Position numbers and translations under genes: made by a program | NCBI RefSeq assembly: GCF_001636055.1 | Contig: NZ_CP011789.1 | Location: 620,001 to 684,000 of the forward strand | Direction of reading: 5' to 3' | Length of the DNA stretch: 64,000 nt | From: Pseudomonas putida | GTDB lineage: Bacteria; Pseudomonadota; Gammaproteobacteria; Pseudomonadales; Pseudomonadaceae | Notes under the pieces: generated by a model | Database searches by the model: none | Told to the model about the DNA's origin: nothing | The model's input: only the letters and a program-made list of their open reading frames with translations | In this document: piece by piece, positions 41,734 to 50,804 of the stretch | How positions within the stretch are numbered: the stretch's first letter is position 1 | Layout: every line of letters starts with the position of its first letter

Positions 41734-41783
41734 ACACTCAATTACCGGCGGTAGACCGCTGAGCCAACCGAGGAATACGACAC

Positions 41784-42167
41784 ATGAGCAATATCCCCGC
41801 CGACCTGCGTTTTGCTGAAAGTCATGAATGGGCGCGCCTGGAAGCCGACGGCACCGTGACCGTGGGTATCAGCGATCACGCCCAGGAAGCTCTGGGTGAT
41901 GTAGTGTTCGTCGAACTGGCCGAAGTCGGCAAGGTGTTCGCCGCGGGCGACGCTGCGGGGGTGGTCGAGTCGGTCAAGGCCGCATCCGACATCTACGCCC
42001 CGGTCGGCGGCGAAGTCATCGCCGTCAACGAGGAGCTGGCCGACAGCCCTGAGCTGCTCAATGAAGAGCCCTACGAATCGTGGATCTTCAAGCTCAAGCC
42101 GAGCGACAAGGCCGAGCTGGACAAACTGCTGGACGCGGCAGGCTACAAGGCTGCCATCGGCGAGTGA
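41784..42167 (+). CDS. gcvH: Glycine cleavage system H protein
   Basis: The 127-residue protein carries the lipoyl group that shuttles the aminomethyl moiety between the P, T and L proteins. The lipoylated lysine lies in [15 protein letters not shown] ribosome site GAGG precedes the ATG. No gcvP follows; the next gene is hglS on the opposite strand. Confidence 0.97.
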   Translation: MSNIPADLRFAESHEWARLEADGTVTVGISDHAQEALGDVVFVELAEVGKVFAAGDAAGVVESVKAASDIYAPVGGEVIAVNEELADSPELLNEEPYESWIFKLKPSDKAELDKLLDAAGYKAAIGE

Positions 42168-42209
42168 TGGCGTGCGGCCGAGGCCGCACACAGGGGCTGC
42201 CTGGCAGCC

Positions 42210-43595
42210 CTATGCCAGCGTAACGCCCAAGGCCTGTGCACAGGCTTGCAGCGAACGTCGTTCGCTCTGGGCGTACAGCGCAAGTTCGTCCTGCACTTTG
42301 AGTCCCAGCGCTGCCTCGAAGGCGTCGCGGTTGGCATTGCTGCCATAGTCGGCCTGGGCATCGTCGCCCAGATTCGACTGGAAGATCCCTGCGGCACTGA
42401 CCGGCAGGAAATCCTCGTACACCAGCGCCTCGAAATGCACATGCCCAGCGTCGATCAGGCCTTGCAGCGTGGACGGTCGATCCTGGCGACCTCGCTCGGC
42501 CAGGCCTTTTTCGGTGGCGAAGTAACGGAAGTACGCCAGCCCCTGCTCGCGCATCTGCGTCAGATCATCCGGGAATTCGGCAAAGTGTTGCGCCAGCAGC
42601 GTCTTGTAGTGCTCGGCATTGGTTTCGGCCGGTACGCCGTTGAGGGCGGCCCGGGTCGCGTCGAGCAGGCGGTCGTAGAGCGCCCGGCCTTTCGGCGTCA
42701 GCGCCGCCCCGCGTTGCTCGATCTCGCCGAAGCGCGCGGTGTGGCTGCCCTGGGCATCGCTGAACGCGACCTTTTCCTGCAACGCCTTGAAGCTGGTCTG
42801 ACGCAGCAGTATCGGGTGACGCCGAGTGGGCGGGCCTTCGACCACGGCCTTGGGCGGAATGCCCTTGGCCGGCATGCCGACCTGGATTGCATCGATGTCC
42901 AGCGTGCGCGGGGTCAGGTGATTGATATGCGGGCCCTTGAAGGCCACCACATCGGCGATCAGGCGGTGCTGATCGTGCAGTTGCTGGTACTGTTCGGCGG
43001 TGACCGTGGCTTGCTGGTGCCAGCGGAAAGTGTGCAGCGCCTCCTGTACGAAGGTTTCGGCATCGGCTGCGTTCAGGCCGCCGTCGCGTTCGCGCTGGGC
43101 GATCAGTTCGAGCACGCGCGGGGTGAAGATCTGGCGTTTGGCCAGGATGTCTTGGGCCAATGCGCGCAGGGGCGGGTTATCGATCAGTTCCAGGCGCAGC
43201 AGCGAGGTGAACACGCGGAACGGGCTGATGTGCAGCGCCTGTTCGTGCACCGCGCGAAAGGCGGTGGAGTGCACCGGGACGCCGGCCGAGCTCAGGTCGT
43301 AGTAGCCAACCGGCTCCATGCCCATGACGGCGAACAGGCGGGCGATGGTCGCCAGCTCTTCGGCGGTGCCGACGCGGATCGCGCCATGGCGCTCCTGATC
43401 CAGGCGTTCGACTTCACCGGTCCAGCGCAGGGCCTGGGCGACCTCAGGCTGCTGGGCCATGACCTGCTGGTTGATTTCGCTCACCAGCGCCAGCAGCGTG
43501 CCGTACAGCGGCACTTCCTGTTTGTACATGAGCGACATGGCGGCAGAGAACTGCGCGCGGATGTTGTCGGGGCTGACGAAATCGTGGGCGGGCAT
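42210..43595 (-). CDS. hglS: 2-oxoadipate dioxygenase/decarboxylase (D-2-hydroxyglutarate synthase)
   Basis: The 461-residue DUF1338/YdcJ-family protein matches HglS, the Fe(II) enzyme of P. putida that converts 2-oxoadipate to D-2-hydroxyglutarate in D-lysine catabolism. His70 and Arg74 (RHGAIR) and His226 (GPHINHLTP) fall at the positions I recall for the metal and substrate ligands; the third ligand should be a Glu in GEIEQRG (291 or 293). The ATG at 43595 has AGGAA upstream. With amaB and amaA it completes the route from pipecolate to a C5 acid. Confidence 0.93.
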   Translation of the reverse strand: MPAHDFVSPDNIRAQFSAAMSLMYKQEVPLYGTLLALVSEINQQVMAQQPEVAQALRWTGEVERLDQERHGAIRVGTAEELATIARLFAVMGMEPVGYYDLSSAGVPVHSTAFRAVHEQALHISPFRVFTSLLRLELIDNPPLRALAQDILAKRQIFTPRVLELIAQRERDGGLNAADAETFVQEALHTFRWHQQATVTAEQYQQLHDQHRLIADVVAFKGPHINHLTPRTLDIDAIQVGMPAKGIPPKAVVEGPPTRRHPILLRQTSFKALQEKVAFSDAQGSHTARFGEIEQRGAALTPKGRALYDRLLDATRAALNGVPAETNAEHYKTLLAQHFAEFPDDLTQMREQGLAYFRYFATEKGLAERGRQDRPSTLQGLIDAGHVHFEALVYEDFLPVSAAGIFQSNLGDDAQADYGSNANRDAFEAALGLKVQDELALYAQSERRSLQACAQALGVTLA

Positions 43596-43701
43596 CGCTA
43601 GCTTCCTGAAGGTCAGTAGATACCCTTACATGAAAGCGGGGAATGGACTTTGTCCACAAGCGAAAAAAAGTGTGAGGGTCATTCCTTTTGCTATTGAATT
43701 T

Positions 43702-43818
43702 GCCGGCCCTATCGCGGGGCCAGTCGCAGCGGCGAACCGCCGCTCCCACAGGCACCCCGCAGGTCTCAGAGTCGGCGGGGTGCCTGTGGGAGCGGGCTTG
43801 TCCCGCGATAGGGCCGGC
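43702..43818. repeat. Nested long inverted repeat (REP pair)
   Basis: The outer arms GCCGGCCCTATCGCGGG (43702-43718) and their complement (43802-43818) form a 17-bp perfect stem. The inner arms, 43742-43760 and 43775-43793, form a 19-bp perfect stem. It separates hglS from the LysR gene on the same strand. Confidence 0.9.
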
Positions 43819-43830
43819 CGCTCCAGCGCA

Positions 43831-44721
43831 TCACCCAGGCAACTGCGCCCGAATCCACTCCACCAACGCCCGCACCTTGGGCACCTCCGCGGCATGTTCG
43901 GCGAACGCCAGGTAGTGCTTGCCGTTGCTCGGCATGGCATGGTTCCAGGCCACCACCAGGCTACCCTCGGCCAACTCCTTGGCCGCCAGGTAGCGCGGCA
44001 CCAGGGCCACGCCGCAGCCGGACTGCGCGGCACTGAGGGCCATGTAGAAGGTATCGAAGCGCGGGCCATGGTAGCTGTTGTCGGTGTGCAGCCCCTGTTC
44101 CAGGAACCATTCATGCCAGGCCTCCGGCCGCGAAGTGCTTTGCAGCAGCACCTGCCCGGCCAGCGCGCCGGGGCTGTCCAGCACTTGTCCGGCCAGTAGC
44201 TCCGGGGCGCATACCGGCACCACTTCTTCGCCGAACAGTTCCACGCAGGTCGCACCCGGCCAGGTGCCCTGGCCGAAGAAGAACACCACGTCGGCCGAAC
44301 CCTGCAGCAGGGCGAAGGGCTCCATTTCGTTGCGGATGTCCAGGTGGATGTTCGGGTGGCGTTTGCCAAAGCCCTTGAGCCTAGGAATCAACCAGCGCAC
44401 GCCAAAACTCGGTTGAGTGGCTACTTTCAATACTTCGGTCTGCTCGCCATAGGTGAGGACATAGCGGCTGGACATGTCCACCTGGGTGAGGATCTTGTTG
44501 ACCTCGGCCAGGTACAGCGAGCCCGCCGGCGTGAGCTGCAGGCGCCGGCGGATGCGCAGGAACAGGTGGTGACGCAGCATCTCTTCGAGCTGTGCCACCT
44601 GCTTGCTGACAGCGCTCTGGGTCAGGTGCAGCTCTTCGGCGGCGCGGGTGAAGTTCAGGTGGCGGGCGGCAGCCTCGAAGCACTGCAAGGCCGTCATCGA
44701 CGGAACCAGGCGTTTGGACAT
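43831..44721 (-). CDS. LysR-family regulator of the lysine (pipecolate) catabolic genes
   Basis: The 296-residue protein has an N-terminal winged helix-turn-helix (FTRAAEELHLTQSAVSKQVAQLEEML) and a GcvA-like effector domain. The ATG at 44721 (MSKRLVPSMTALQCF) is chosen because the longer frame crosses the operator region. It is divergent from amaB, with a T-N11-A palindrome between them, so it probably controls amaB-amaA and itself. The inducer is likely a lysine-pathway intermediate (inference). Confidence 0.9.
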   Translation of the reverse strand: MSKRLVPSMTALQCFEAAARHLNFTRAAEELHLTQSAVSKQVAQLEEMLRHHLFLRIRRRLQLTPAGSLYLAEVNKILTQVDMSSRYVLTYGEQTEVLKVATQPSFGVRWLIPRLKGFGKRHPNIHLDIRNEMEPFALLQGSADVVFFFGQGTWPGATCVELFGEEVVPVCAPELLAGQVLDSPGALAGQVLLQSTSRPEAWHEWFLEQGLHTDNSYHGPRFDTFYMALSAAQSGCGVALVPRYLAAKELAEGSLVVAWNHAMPSNGKHYLAFAEHAAEVPKVRALVEWIRAQLPG

Positions 44722-44744
44722 GGCACTCTCTACGGCAGCGATAC

Positions 44745-44761
44745 CATTCCGCAGGGGAATG
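44745..44761. promoter_or_regulatory. Palindrome, probable LysR operator for amaB
   Basis: CATTCC and GGAATG are perfect inverted arms 5 bp apart and contain a T-N11-A motif. It lies 23 bp from the LysR start codon and about 98 bp before amaB, the usual position for a LysR recognition site. Confidence 0.6.
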
Positions 44762-44858
44762 ATAAGAGGAATAAAGGTCGTTTGTTGCAGCAATGTAATC
44801 GGATTAATACTGATCCCCATCACCTTTTCAACCCTTCACCCGATGTAGGAGAAGCACA

Positions 44859-46349
44859 ATGGTTGCTGCATTGCTCGAGCGCCTCGGCGTCGCCGCCGCG
44901 GATCACACCCAGGGCGACTACCCTGTCCACACGCCGATCGACGGCAGCCAGATCGCCTCGGTGAAATTGCTCGGCAAGGCCGAGACCATCGCCCGCATCG
45001 ACCAGGCGCAAACAGCCTTCGAAGCCTGGCGCAACGTACCGGCCCCGCGACGCGGCGAGCTGGTGCGTCTGTTTGGTGAAGTGCTGCGTGCGCACAAGGC
45101 TGACCTTGGCGAGCTGGTGTCCATCGAAGCCGGCAAGATCACCCAGGAAGGGCTGGGCGAAGTGCAGGAGATGATCGACATCTGCGACTTCGCTGTCGGC
45201 CTGTCACGTCAGCTCTACGGCCTGACCATCGCCTCCGAGCGTCCGGGCCACCACATGCGTGAATCCTGGCACCCGCTGGGCGTGGTTGGGGTGATCAGCG
45301 CCTTCAACTTCCCGGTTGCGGTATGGGCATGGAACACCACGCTGGCGCTGGTAGCTGGCAACTCGGTGGTGTGGAAACCTTCGGAAAAGACCCCGCTGAC
45401 CGCACTGGCCTGCCAGGCGCTGTTCGAGAAGGCCCTGAAAGCCTTTGGTGAGGCGCCGCAGGGGCTCAGCCAACTGGTGATCGGCGGGCGTGAAGCCGGT
45501 GAAGCCTTGGTCGATGATCCGCGTGTACCGCTGGTCAGCGCCACCGGCAGCACCCGCATGGGCCGCGAAGTAGGCCCACGGGTTGCGGCGCGCTTCGGCC
45601 GCAGCATCCTCGAACTGGGCGGTAACAACGCCATGATCCTTGCCCCGAGCGCCGACCTCGACCTGGCCGTGCGCGGCATCCTGTTCTCGGCCGTGGGTAC
45701 TGCTGGTCAACGCTGCACCACGCTGCGCCGCCTGATCGTCCACCGTTCGATCAAGGACGAAGTGGTCGCCCGCGTCAAAGCCGCCTACGGCAAGGTGCGC
45801 ATCGGCGACCCGCGCAAGGACAACCTGGTCGGCCCGCTGATCGACAAGCTGTCGTTCGACGCCATGCAGGGCGCGCTGGCCAAGGCACGCGACGAGGGTG
45901 GGCAGGTCTTCGGTGGCGAGCGCCAATTGGCCGACCAGTACCCCAATGCCTATTACGTATCGCCTGCCATTGCCGAGATGCCGGCGCAGAGCGAGGTGGT
46001 GCGCCACGAAACCTTCGCGCCGATTCTCTACGTGCTGGCCTACGATGATTTCGAAGAGGCGCTGCGCCTGAACAACGAAGTGCCACAGGGCCTGTCGTCG
46101 TGCATCTTCACCACCGACATCCGCGAGGCCGAGCGCTTCCAGAGCGCCTCGGGCAGTGATTGCGGTATCGCCAACGTCAACATCGGCACCAGCGGCGCGG
46201 AAATCGGCGGCGCCTTCGGTGGTGAGAAAGAGACGGGTGGTGGCCGTGAGTCCGGTTCGGATGCGTGGAAGGGCTACATGCGCCGTCAGACCAATACCGT
46301 GAACTACTCGCGTGAGCTGCCGCTGGCGCAGGGTATCGTGTTCGACTGA
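44859..46349 (+). CDS. amaB: L-2-aminoadipate semialdehyde (piperideine-6-carboxylate) dehydrogenase
   Basis: The 496-residue protein is an ALDH7-family aldehyde dehydrogenase. The catalytic cysteine lies in GTAGQRCTTLRRL and the general-base glutamate in ILELGGNNAM. It oxidises the semialdehyde to 2-aminoadipate in lysine catabolism. A ribosome site GTAGGAG precedes the ATG. A tight hairpin follows and separates it from amaA. Confidence 0.94.
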   Translation: MVAALLERLGVAAADHTQGDYPVHTPIDGSQIASVKLLGKAETIARIDQAQTAFEAWRNVPAPRRGELVRLFGEVLRAHKADLGELVSIEAGKITQEGLGEVQEMIDICDFAVGLSRQLYGLTIASERPGHHMRESWHPLGVVGVISAFNFPVAVWAWNTTLALVAGNSVVWKPSEKTPLTALACQALFEKALKAFGEAPQGLSQLVIGGREAGEALVDDPRVPLVSATGSTRMGREVGPRVAARFGRSILELGGNNAMILAPSADLDLAVRGILFSAVGTAGQRCTTLRRLIVHRSIKDEVVARVKAAYGKVRIGDPRKDNLVGPLIDKLSFDAMQGALAKARDEGGQVFGGERQLADQYPNAYYVSPAIAEMPAQSEVVRHETFAPILYVLAYDDFEEALRLNNEVPQGLSSCIFTTDIREAERFQSASGSDCGIANVNIGTSGAEIGGAFGGEKETGGGRESGSDAWKGYMRRQTNTVNYSRELPLAQGIVFD

Positions 46350-46357
46350 TGTAATGG

Positions 46358-46377
46358 CCGGGGGCCTTGGCCCCCGG
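46358..46377 (+). terminator. Hairpin after amaB
   Basis: CCGGGGGCC and GGCCCCCGG form a 9-bp perfect stem with almost no loop, 9 bp after the amaB stop, followed by TTCG. Confidence 0.6.
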
Positions 46378-46378
46378 T

Positions 46379-46453
46379 TCGCGGGGCAAGCCCGCTCCTA
46401 CAAGGATCGCGCAGGCGATGGGGATCCCTGTAGGAGCGAGCTTGTCCCGCGAT
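46379..46453. repeat. Inverted pair of REP elements
   Basis: TCGCGGGGCAAGCCCGCTCC and GTAGGAGCGAGCTTGTCCCGC lie head to head between amaB and amaA. Confidence 0.82.
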
Positions 46454-46506
46454 TGGGCGATACGCCGCCCTAACCGCAACAAGAATAATATTGCTGGAGC
46501 CGGGCC

Positions 46507-47793
46507 ATGTCCGAACTGCGTCAAGAATGTCTGTGGGAATCGATCACCCAACCGACCGTTGCTTCACAGGCCCTGGCCGGTGAATACAAGGCCGATGTCT
46601 GCGTGATCGGCGCAGGAATCACCGGGCTGTCGACGGCGATCCACCTGCTCGAACAAGGCAAGTCGGTCGTCCTGCTGGAGGCGTGGAAGGTTGGGCATGG
46701 CGGTTCCGGGCGCAATGTCGGGCTGGTCAATGCCGGGACCTGGATTCGCCCTGACGACGTCGAGGCAACCCTGGGCGTCGAGCAGGGCGGGCGCCTGAAC
46801 AAGGTGCTGGGCGAGGCGCCCGGTGAAGTCTTCGCCATGATCGAACGCCTGGGCATCGACTGCCAGGCTCAGCACAAAGGCAACCTGCACATGGCGCACA
46901 ACGCCACGGGCTTCGCCGACCTCGAAGCACGCCACGAGCAATGGCGCCGCCGTGGTGCCGACGTGGAACTGCTGCGGGGGGCCGAGTGCCAGGAATACTG
47001 CGGTACCGACAAGATTTCCGCCGCGCTGCTCGACCGCCGCGCTGGCACCATCAACCCCATGGGCTACACCCAGGGCCTGGCCGCCGCAGTGCAGCGTCTG
47101 GGGGGTAAGCTGTTCCAGCAATCGCCGGTCGAAGGCCTGACGCGTGATGGCGACGGCTGGCGAGTCGCCACCGACCGTGGAAGCGTGCGCGCCGACAAGG
47201 TGGTGATTTCCACGGGCGCCTACACCGAGGGCGACTGGAGCCATTTGCAGAAGCACTTCTTCCGCGGCTACTACTACCAGGTCGCCTCCAAGCCACTGCA
47301 GGGGGCGGCGGCCGACAGGATCCTGCCCCATGGCCAGGGCTCGTGGGATACCCGCACCGTACTCAGCAGCATCCGCCGCGATGATCAAGGTCGCCTGCTG
47401 CTCGGCAGCCTGGGCCGGGTCGACAACAAGCCGGCGTGGTTCGTGCGCAGTTGGGCCGATCGAATCCAGAGCCATTACTTCCCCGAGCTGGGCAAGGTCG
47501 AGTGGGAGGTGCACTGGACCGGTTGCATCGACTTCACCCCCGACCATCTGATGCGCCTGTTCGAGCCGGCGTCGGGGGTGGTGGCGGTGACGGGCTACAA
47601 CGGTCGTGGCAATACCACGGGCACGGTGATTGGGCGGGCCCTTGCGGAGTTTCTGCTCAAGGATGATCCCGACCACCTGCCGATCCCGTTCTCGCCGATG
47701 AAACCGGTGAGTGCGCCTTCGTTGCGCACGGCCTTCTACGAGTCGGGCTTCTCGCTGTATCACGCTGGGCAGTGCTTGCGCGTGGTGTTGTGA
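46507..47793 (+). CDS. amaA: L-pipecolate oxidase
   Basis: The 428-residue FAD oxidoreductase of the DAO family has ADVCVIGAGITGLSTAIHLLEQG at the N-terminus, a GHGGSGRNVGLVNAGTW block, and GYNGRGNTTGTVIGRALAE at the C-terminus. In P. putida this enzyme oxidises L-pipecolate to piperideine-6-carboxylate, which AmaB then processes. The start ATG at 46507 has GGAG upstream. It is convergent with the MscS-like gene. Confidence 0.93.
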   Translation: MSELRQECLWESITQPTVASQALAGEYKADVCVIGAGITGLSTAIHLLEQGKSVVLLEAWKVGHGGSGRNVGLVNAGTWIRPDDVEATLGVEQGGRLNKVLGEAPGEVFAMIERLGIDCQAQHKGNLHMAHNATGFADLEARHEQWRRRGADVELLRGAECQEYCGTDKISAALLDRRAGTINPMGYTQGLAAAVQRLGGKLFQQSPVEGLTRDGDGWRVATDRGSVRADKVVISTGAYTEGDWSHLQKHFFRGYYYQVASKPLQGAAADRILPHGQGSWDTRTVLSSIRRDDQGRLLLGSLGRVDNKPAWFVRSWADRIQSHYFPELGKVEWEVHWTGCIDFTPDHLMRLFEPASGVVAVTGYNGRGNTTGTVIGRALAEFLLKDDPDHLPIPFSPMKPVSAPSLRTAFYESGFSLYHAGQCLRVVL

Positions 47794-47800
47794 TTGCGCT

Positions 47801-47832
47801 GGCCCTTTCGCGGATAAGCCCGCGAAAGGGCC
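47801..47832. repeat. REP-like inverted repeat between convergent genes
   Basis: GGCCCTTTCGCG and CGCGAAAGGGCC form a 12-bp perfect stem with an 8-base loop, in the 42-bp gap between amaA and the channel gene. It could terminate both. Confidence 0.75.
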
Positions 47833-47835
47833 CGT

Positions 47836-49263
47836 TTATTTGTGCAGCCAGCTCAGGAAGCCACCCTTCTTCACCGCTGCCGGTTTCTGCAGCAGCAGTG
47901 ACTCCCGGCTCTGCAGCCTGAAGCGCTGCAGCTTGTTCAACGCCTGCACCACGTCGCCGCGCTCGGCCAGGCAACTGCGCACCTGCTCCTTGTCGATCCG
48001 GTACAGCAGGCAGCCAGTCAGGGTGCGGAACTCGGCGAACGAGCTGTCCTCGTCCATGATGCCCTCGATCCCCAGCACTTCCCCCGGCCCCATGCGCCCG
48101 GCCTCCACCCGCTTGTCGCCATTGCGGATCGATGCCTGGACCACGCCGCTGCCGATCACCAGCAGGTGATCGGACTGTTCGCCGACATCCAGGATCACCT
48201 GGTCGGCCAGATACTCCACCGCCATCATGCGCTGGCTGAGGGCATCGCGCTCCTCGCTGCTCAGGGAACGGAACACCCGCACTTCGTCGAGCAGCTCACG
48301 CTGTCGGCTGCGTGGGGTCACGGCGAGGTCGAGGTTCCACATCACGCCGCTGGCCTCGAGATGGCGGTGGGCGAGGTCGAACAGCTGGTTGCGTACTTCG
48401 GTCTTGTGCGCCGCGTCGGCGATAAAGCCGCTGGCCTCGTATTCCACCGATTCCAGTGTCGAGGCTTTCACCGACACCTTCGCTGCGGGTGACGGGAGCA
48501 GGGCGCTGGTGCCTTGCAGGGCCTTTTCCAGCGCATCGAACACCCGCTTGGGGCGGATCCTGGCGGGTACCACCACACTGATCGAAATTCCGTGGCGGTC
48601 GGCAGGCCGGCTGTGGTTGAGCAGGCGCGCCTTGGCTGCCACCGAGTTGGGAATCACCGCCAGGCTGCCGCTGCCGGTGATCAGCCGCGTGGCGCGCCAG
48701 TCGATATCCACCACCTTGCCCTCGGTGCCGTCGATGGAGATCGAGTCACCGATCTGGTAGGGCCGCGTGGTGTTGAGCACGATGCCGGAGAACACGTCGG
48801 CCAGGGTGCTCTGCAGCGCCAGGCCGATGACGATGGCCATCACCCCGGAGGTCGCCAGCAACCCCTTGACCGGCAGTTGCAGGACATAGGCCGCCGCTGC
48901 CACGGCCGCGGCGAGAAAGATCAGCGCCCCCACGACATCCTGCAGCAGGCGTCCGCCGTGACTGCCGCGGGCGATCATCAGCAGGCCGAACACCACCGTC
49001 ACCGTGCGCGCGCCGAACAGCCACCAGCCGATGGTCAGCACCGTGGCGATCAGGTTGCGCGCGACATCGTCCGCCCATGGCGGCGGTTGCAGTGGGCTCA
49101 TGCCGGCAGCCAGCAGAACCGCGCTGAAGATGACGAAGATGCCCAGGCGCGTGACGATACGCCAGGCGCGGCGCTCCAGCGGGATCAGTTGCCAGAGCAG
49201 CAGGTCGAGGAAGATCAGGCAGGTACCCAGCAGCAGGGGATAAGACTGGATGAAGGCCAGCAT
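47836..49263 (-). CDS. MscS-like channel with C-terminal cyclic-nucleotide-binding-type domain
   Basis: The 475-residue protein has four or five hydrophobic N-terminal segments, an MscS pore and beta domain (LPVKGLLATSGVMAIVIGLALQST, then IGDSISIDGTEGKVVDIDWRATRL), and a C-terminal cNMP-binding fold (about 345-450, with DQVILDVGEQSDHLLVIGSGVVQ and MGPGEVLGIEGIM). This places it with the ligand-gated bCNG-type MscS relatives. The ligand is not known; the phosphate-binding Arg of cAMP sites is not obvious. The start is ATG at 49263. Confidence 0.9.
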   Translation of the reverse strand: MLAFIQSYPLLLGTCLIFLDLLLWQLIPLERRAWRIVTRLGIFVIFSAVLLAAGMSPLQPPPWADDVARNLIATVLTIGWWLFGARTVTVVFGLLMIARGSHGGRLLQDVVGALIFLAAAVAAAAYVLQLPVKGLLATSGVMAIVIGLALQSTLADVFSGIVLNTTRPYQIGDSISIDGTEGKVVDIDWRATRLITGSGSLAVIPNSVAAKARLLNHSRPADRHGISISVVVPARIRPKRVFDALEKALQGTSALLPSPAAKVSVKASTLESVEYEASGFIADAAHKTEVRNQLFDLAHRHLEASGVMWNLDLAVTPRSRQRELLDEVRVFRSLSSEERDALSQRMMAVEYLADQVILDVGEQSDHLLVIGSGVVQASIRNGDKRVEAGRMGPGEVLGIEGIMDEDSSFAEFRTLTGCLLYRIDKEQVRSCLAERGDVVQALNKLQRFRLQSRESLLLQKPAAVKKGGFLSWLHK

Positions 49264-49381
49264 GGTGGTCTCGGGGGGCTAGGGGAGGGCTGAGGGGTAG
49301 TAAAGAGCAGGTTGGTTGCCCAGGCAATGGGGCATCTGTGGGAGTGGGTTTGCCCGCGAACAAGACCGCACCGATTTCATC

Positions 49382-49397
49382 GTTCCAAAAAAGGAAC
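49382..49397. promoter_or_regulatory. Palindrome upstream of first ycaC-like gene
   Basis: GTTCC and GGAAC arms 6 bp apart contain a T-N11-A motif (T49384, A49396). The same arrangement occurs before the second ycaC-like gene beside its LysR gene, so both are candidate sites for that regulator. Confidence 0.55.
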
Positions 49398-49498
49398 GCT
49401 AAGGCTGTTTTTCACTATCTACCGCAAGAAATGCAATGTTTTTAATCTGTGCCCATGCAGTCGAGACAACAACCCAACCCATCCGAAGGAGCACGACC

Positions 49499-50128
49499 AT
49501 GAGCCAATTCACCTACAACCGCCTGAACAAAGACGACGCCGCCGTACTGCTGGTCGACCACCAGGCAGGCCTGCTGTCGCTGGTCCGCGACATCGAACCG
49601 GACAAGTTCAAGAACAACGTGCTGGCGCTGGCCGACCTGGCCAAGTTCTTCAACCTGCCGACCATCCTCACCACCAGCTTCGAGCAAGGCCCCAACGGCC
49701 CGCTGGTGCCAGAGCTCAAGGCGCTGTTCCCGGACGCGCCCTACATCGCCCGCCCTGGCCAGATCAATGCCTGGGACAACGAAGATTTCGTCAAGGCGGT
49801 GAAGGCCACCGGCAAGAAGCAGCTGATCATCGCCGGTGTCGTGACTGAAGTGTGCGTGGCCTTCCCGGCACTGTCGGCCCTGGCCGAGGACTTCGAAGTG
49901 TTCGTGGTGGCCGATGCCTCCGGCACCTTCAACGAGATGACCCGCGATGCCGCCTGGCGCCGGATGGAAGCTGCCGGTGCGCAACTGATGACCTGGTTCG
50001 GCGTGGCCTGCGAGCTGCACCGCGACTGGCGCAACGACGTCGAAGGCCTGGCCGCGCTGTGCTCCAACCACATCCCCGACTACCGCAACCTGATCACCAG
50101 CTACAACGCCCTCACCGCAGGCAAGTGA
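49499..50128 (+). CDS. YcaC-family cysteine hydrolase, copy 1
   Basis: The 209-residue protein is of the isochorismatase-like (YcaC) family. The catalytic triad is Asp in LLVDHQAG, Lys in KQLIIAG and Cys in VVTEVCVAFPAL. It is cytoplasmic; substrate unknown. A ribosome site AAGGAG precedes the ATG at 49499. The protein is residue-for-residue the same as the one at 53823-54452; I count eight base differences, all silent. Part of the promoter region is shared too. Confidence 0.93.
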   Translation: MSQFTYNRLNKDDAAVLLVDHQAGLLSLVRDIEPDKFKNNVLALADLAKFFNLPTILTTSFEQGPNGPLVPELKALFPDAPYIARPGQINAWDNEDFVKAVKATGKKQLIIAGVVTEVCVAFPALSALAEDFEVFVVADASGTFNEMTRDAAWRRMEAAGAQLMTWFGVACELHRDWRNDVEGLAALCSNHIPDYRNLITSYNALTAGK

Positions 50129-50186
50129 GCCGCCCCGCCAGGCGCCCTCTGCGGCGCCTGGTCAACTTTTGCTCAGGTATTCAGCA

Positions 50187-50738
50187 ATGAACAACAGCAG
50201 CGTGGTCACCCTGGTGATCCAGCACAAGGTCCGGGCCGATGCCCTGGCGCACTACGAGACCTGGTTGCGTCATACCGTCGGGGTTGCCCGCCGCCAACCG
50301 GGTCATCTGGACGTGAACGTGATCCGCCCGGACGCCAATGGCGGTCAGTTCACCACCGTGGTGCGTTTTGCCGATGCAGGACAACTGCGTGCCTGGGTCG
50401 ATTCACCGGAGCGCCAGCGCCTGGTCGCCGAAGTGCTGCCGCTGCTGGAGGAGGGTGACCAGACCCGTATCCACGATGACCCGGAGTTCTGGTTCACCCC
50501 ATCCAGCACGGCAGCGACACAGCCTGCGCGCTGGAAGCAGGCGGTGCTGACTTATCTGGTTATCTGCCCGATGACCTTGCTGGTGCCCCTGTTGCTGGCG
50601 CCGCTGTTCGCAAAGGTGCCGCCGCTGGGCGGGCCGTTGGCGAGCAACTTGCTGGTCAACCTGTGCGTCATCCTCCCGGTGGTGTTCTTCATCATGCCGT
50701 GGGTGACGCGCCGCTGCGCCGGATGGCTGCGCCGTTGA
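50187..50738 (+). CDS. Antibiotic biosynthesis monooxygenase (ABM) domain membrane protein
   Basis: The 183-residue protein has an ABM-type ferredoxin-like domain (about 5-95; VTLVIQHKVRADALAHYETW) and two C-terminal transmembrane helices (about 118-170). ABM domains are found in small quinol monooxygenases and haem-degrading enzymes; this membrane-linked form has no assigned function. It lies 58 bp after the first ycaC-like gene and 66 bp before the amidohydrolase gene, in one probable operon. Confidence 0.85.
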   Translation: MNNSSVVTLVIQHKVRADALAHYETWLRHTVGVARRQPGHLDVNVIRPDANGGQFTTVVRFADAGQLRAWVDSPERQRLVAEVLPLLEEGDQTRIHDDPEFWFTPSSTAATQPARWKQAVLTYLVICPMTLLVPLLLAPLFAKVPPLGGPLASNLLVNLCVILPVVFFIMPWVTRRCAGWLRR

Positions 50739-50804
50739 GCGCACGCCCGACGATCCACTGCTAGCGTTCAATCGCCCGATCATCACCACCGGACGGAGAG
50801 CACC

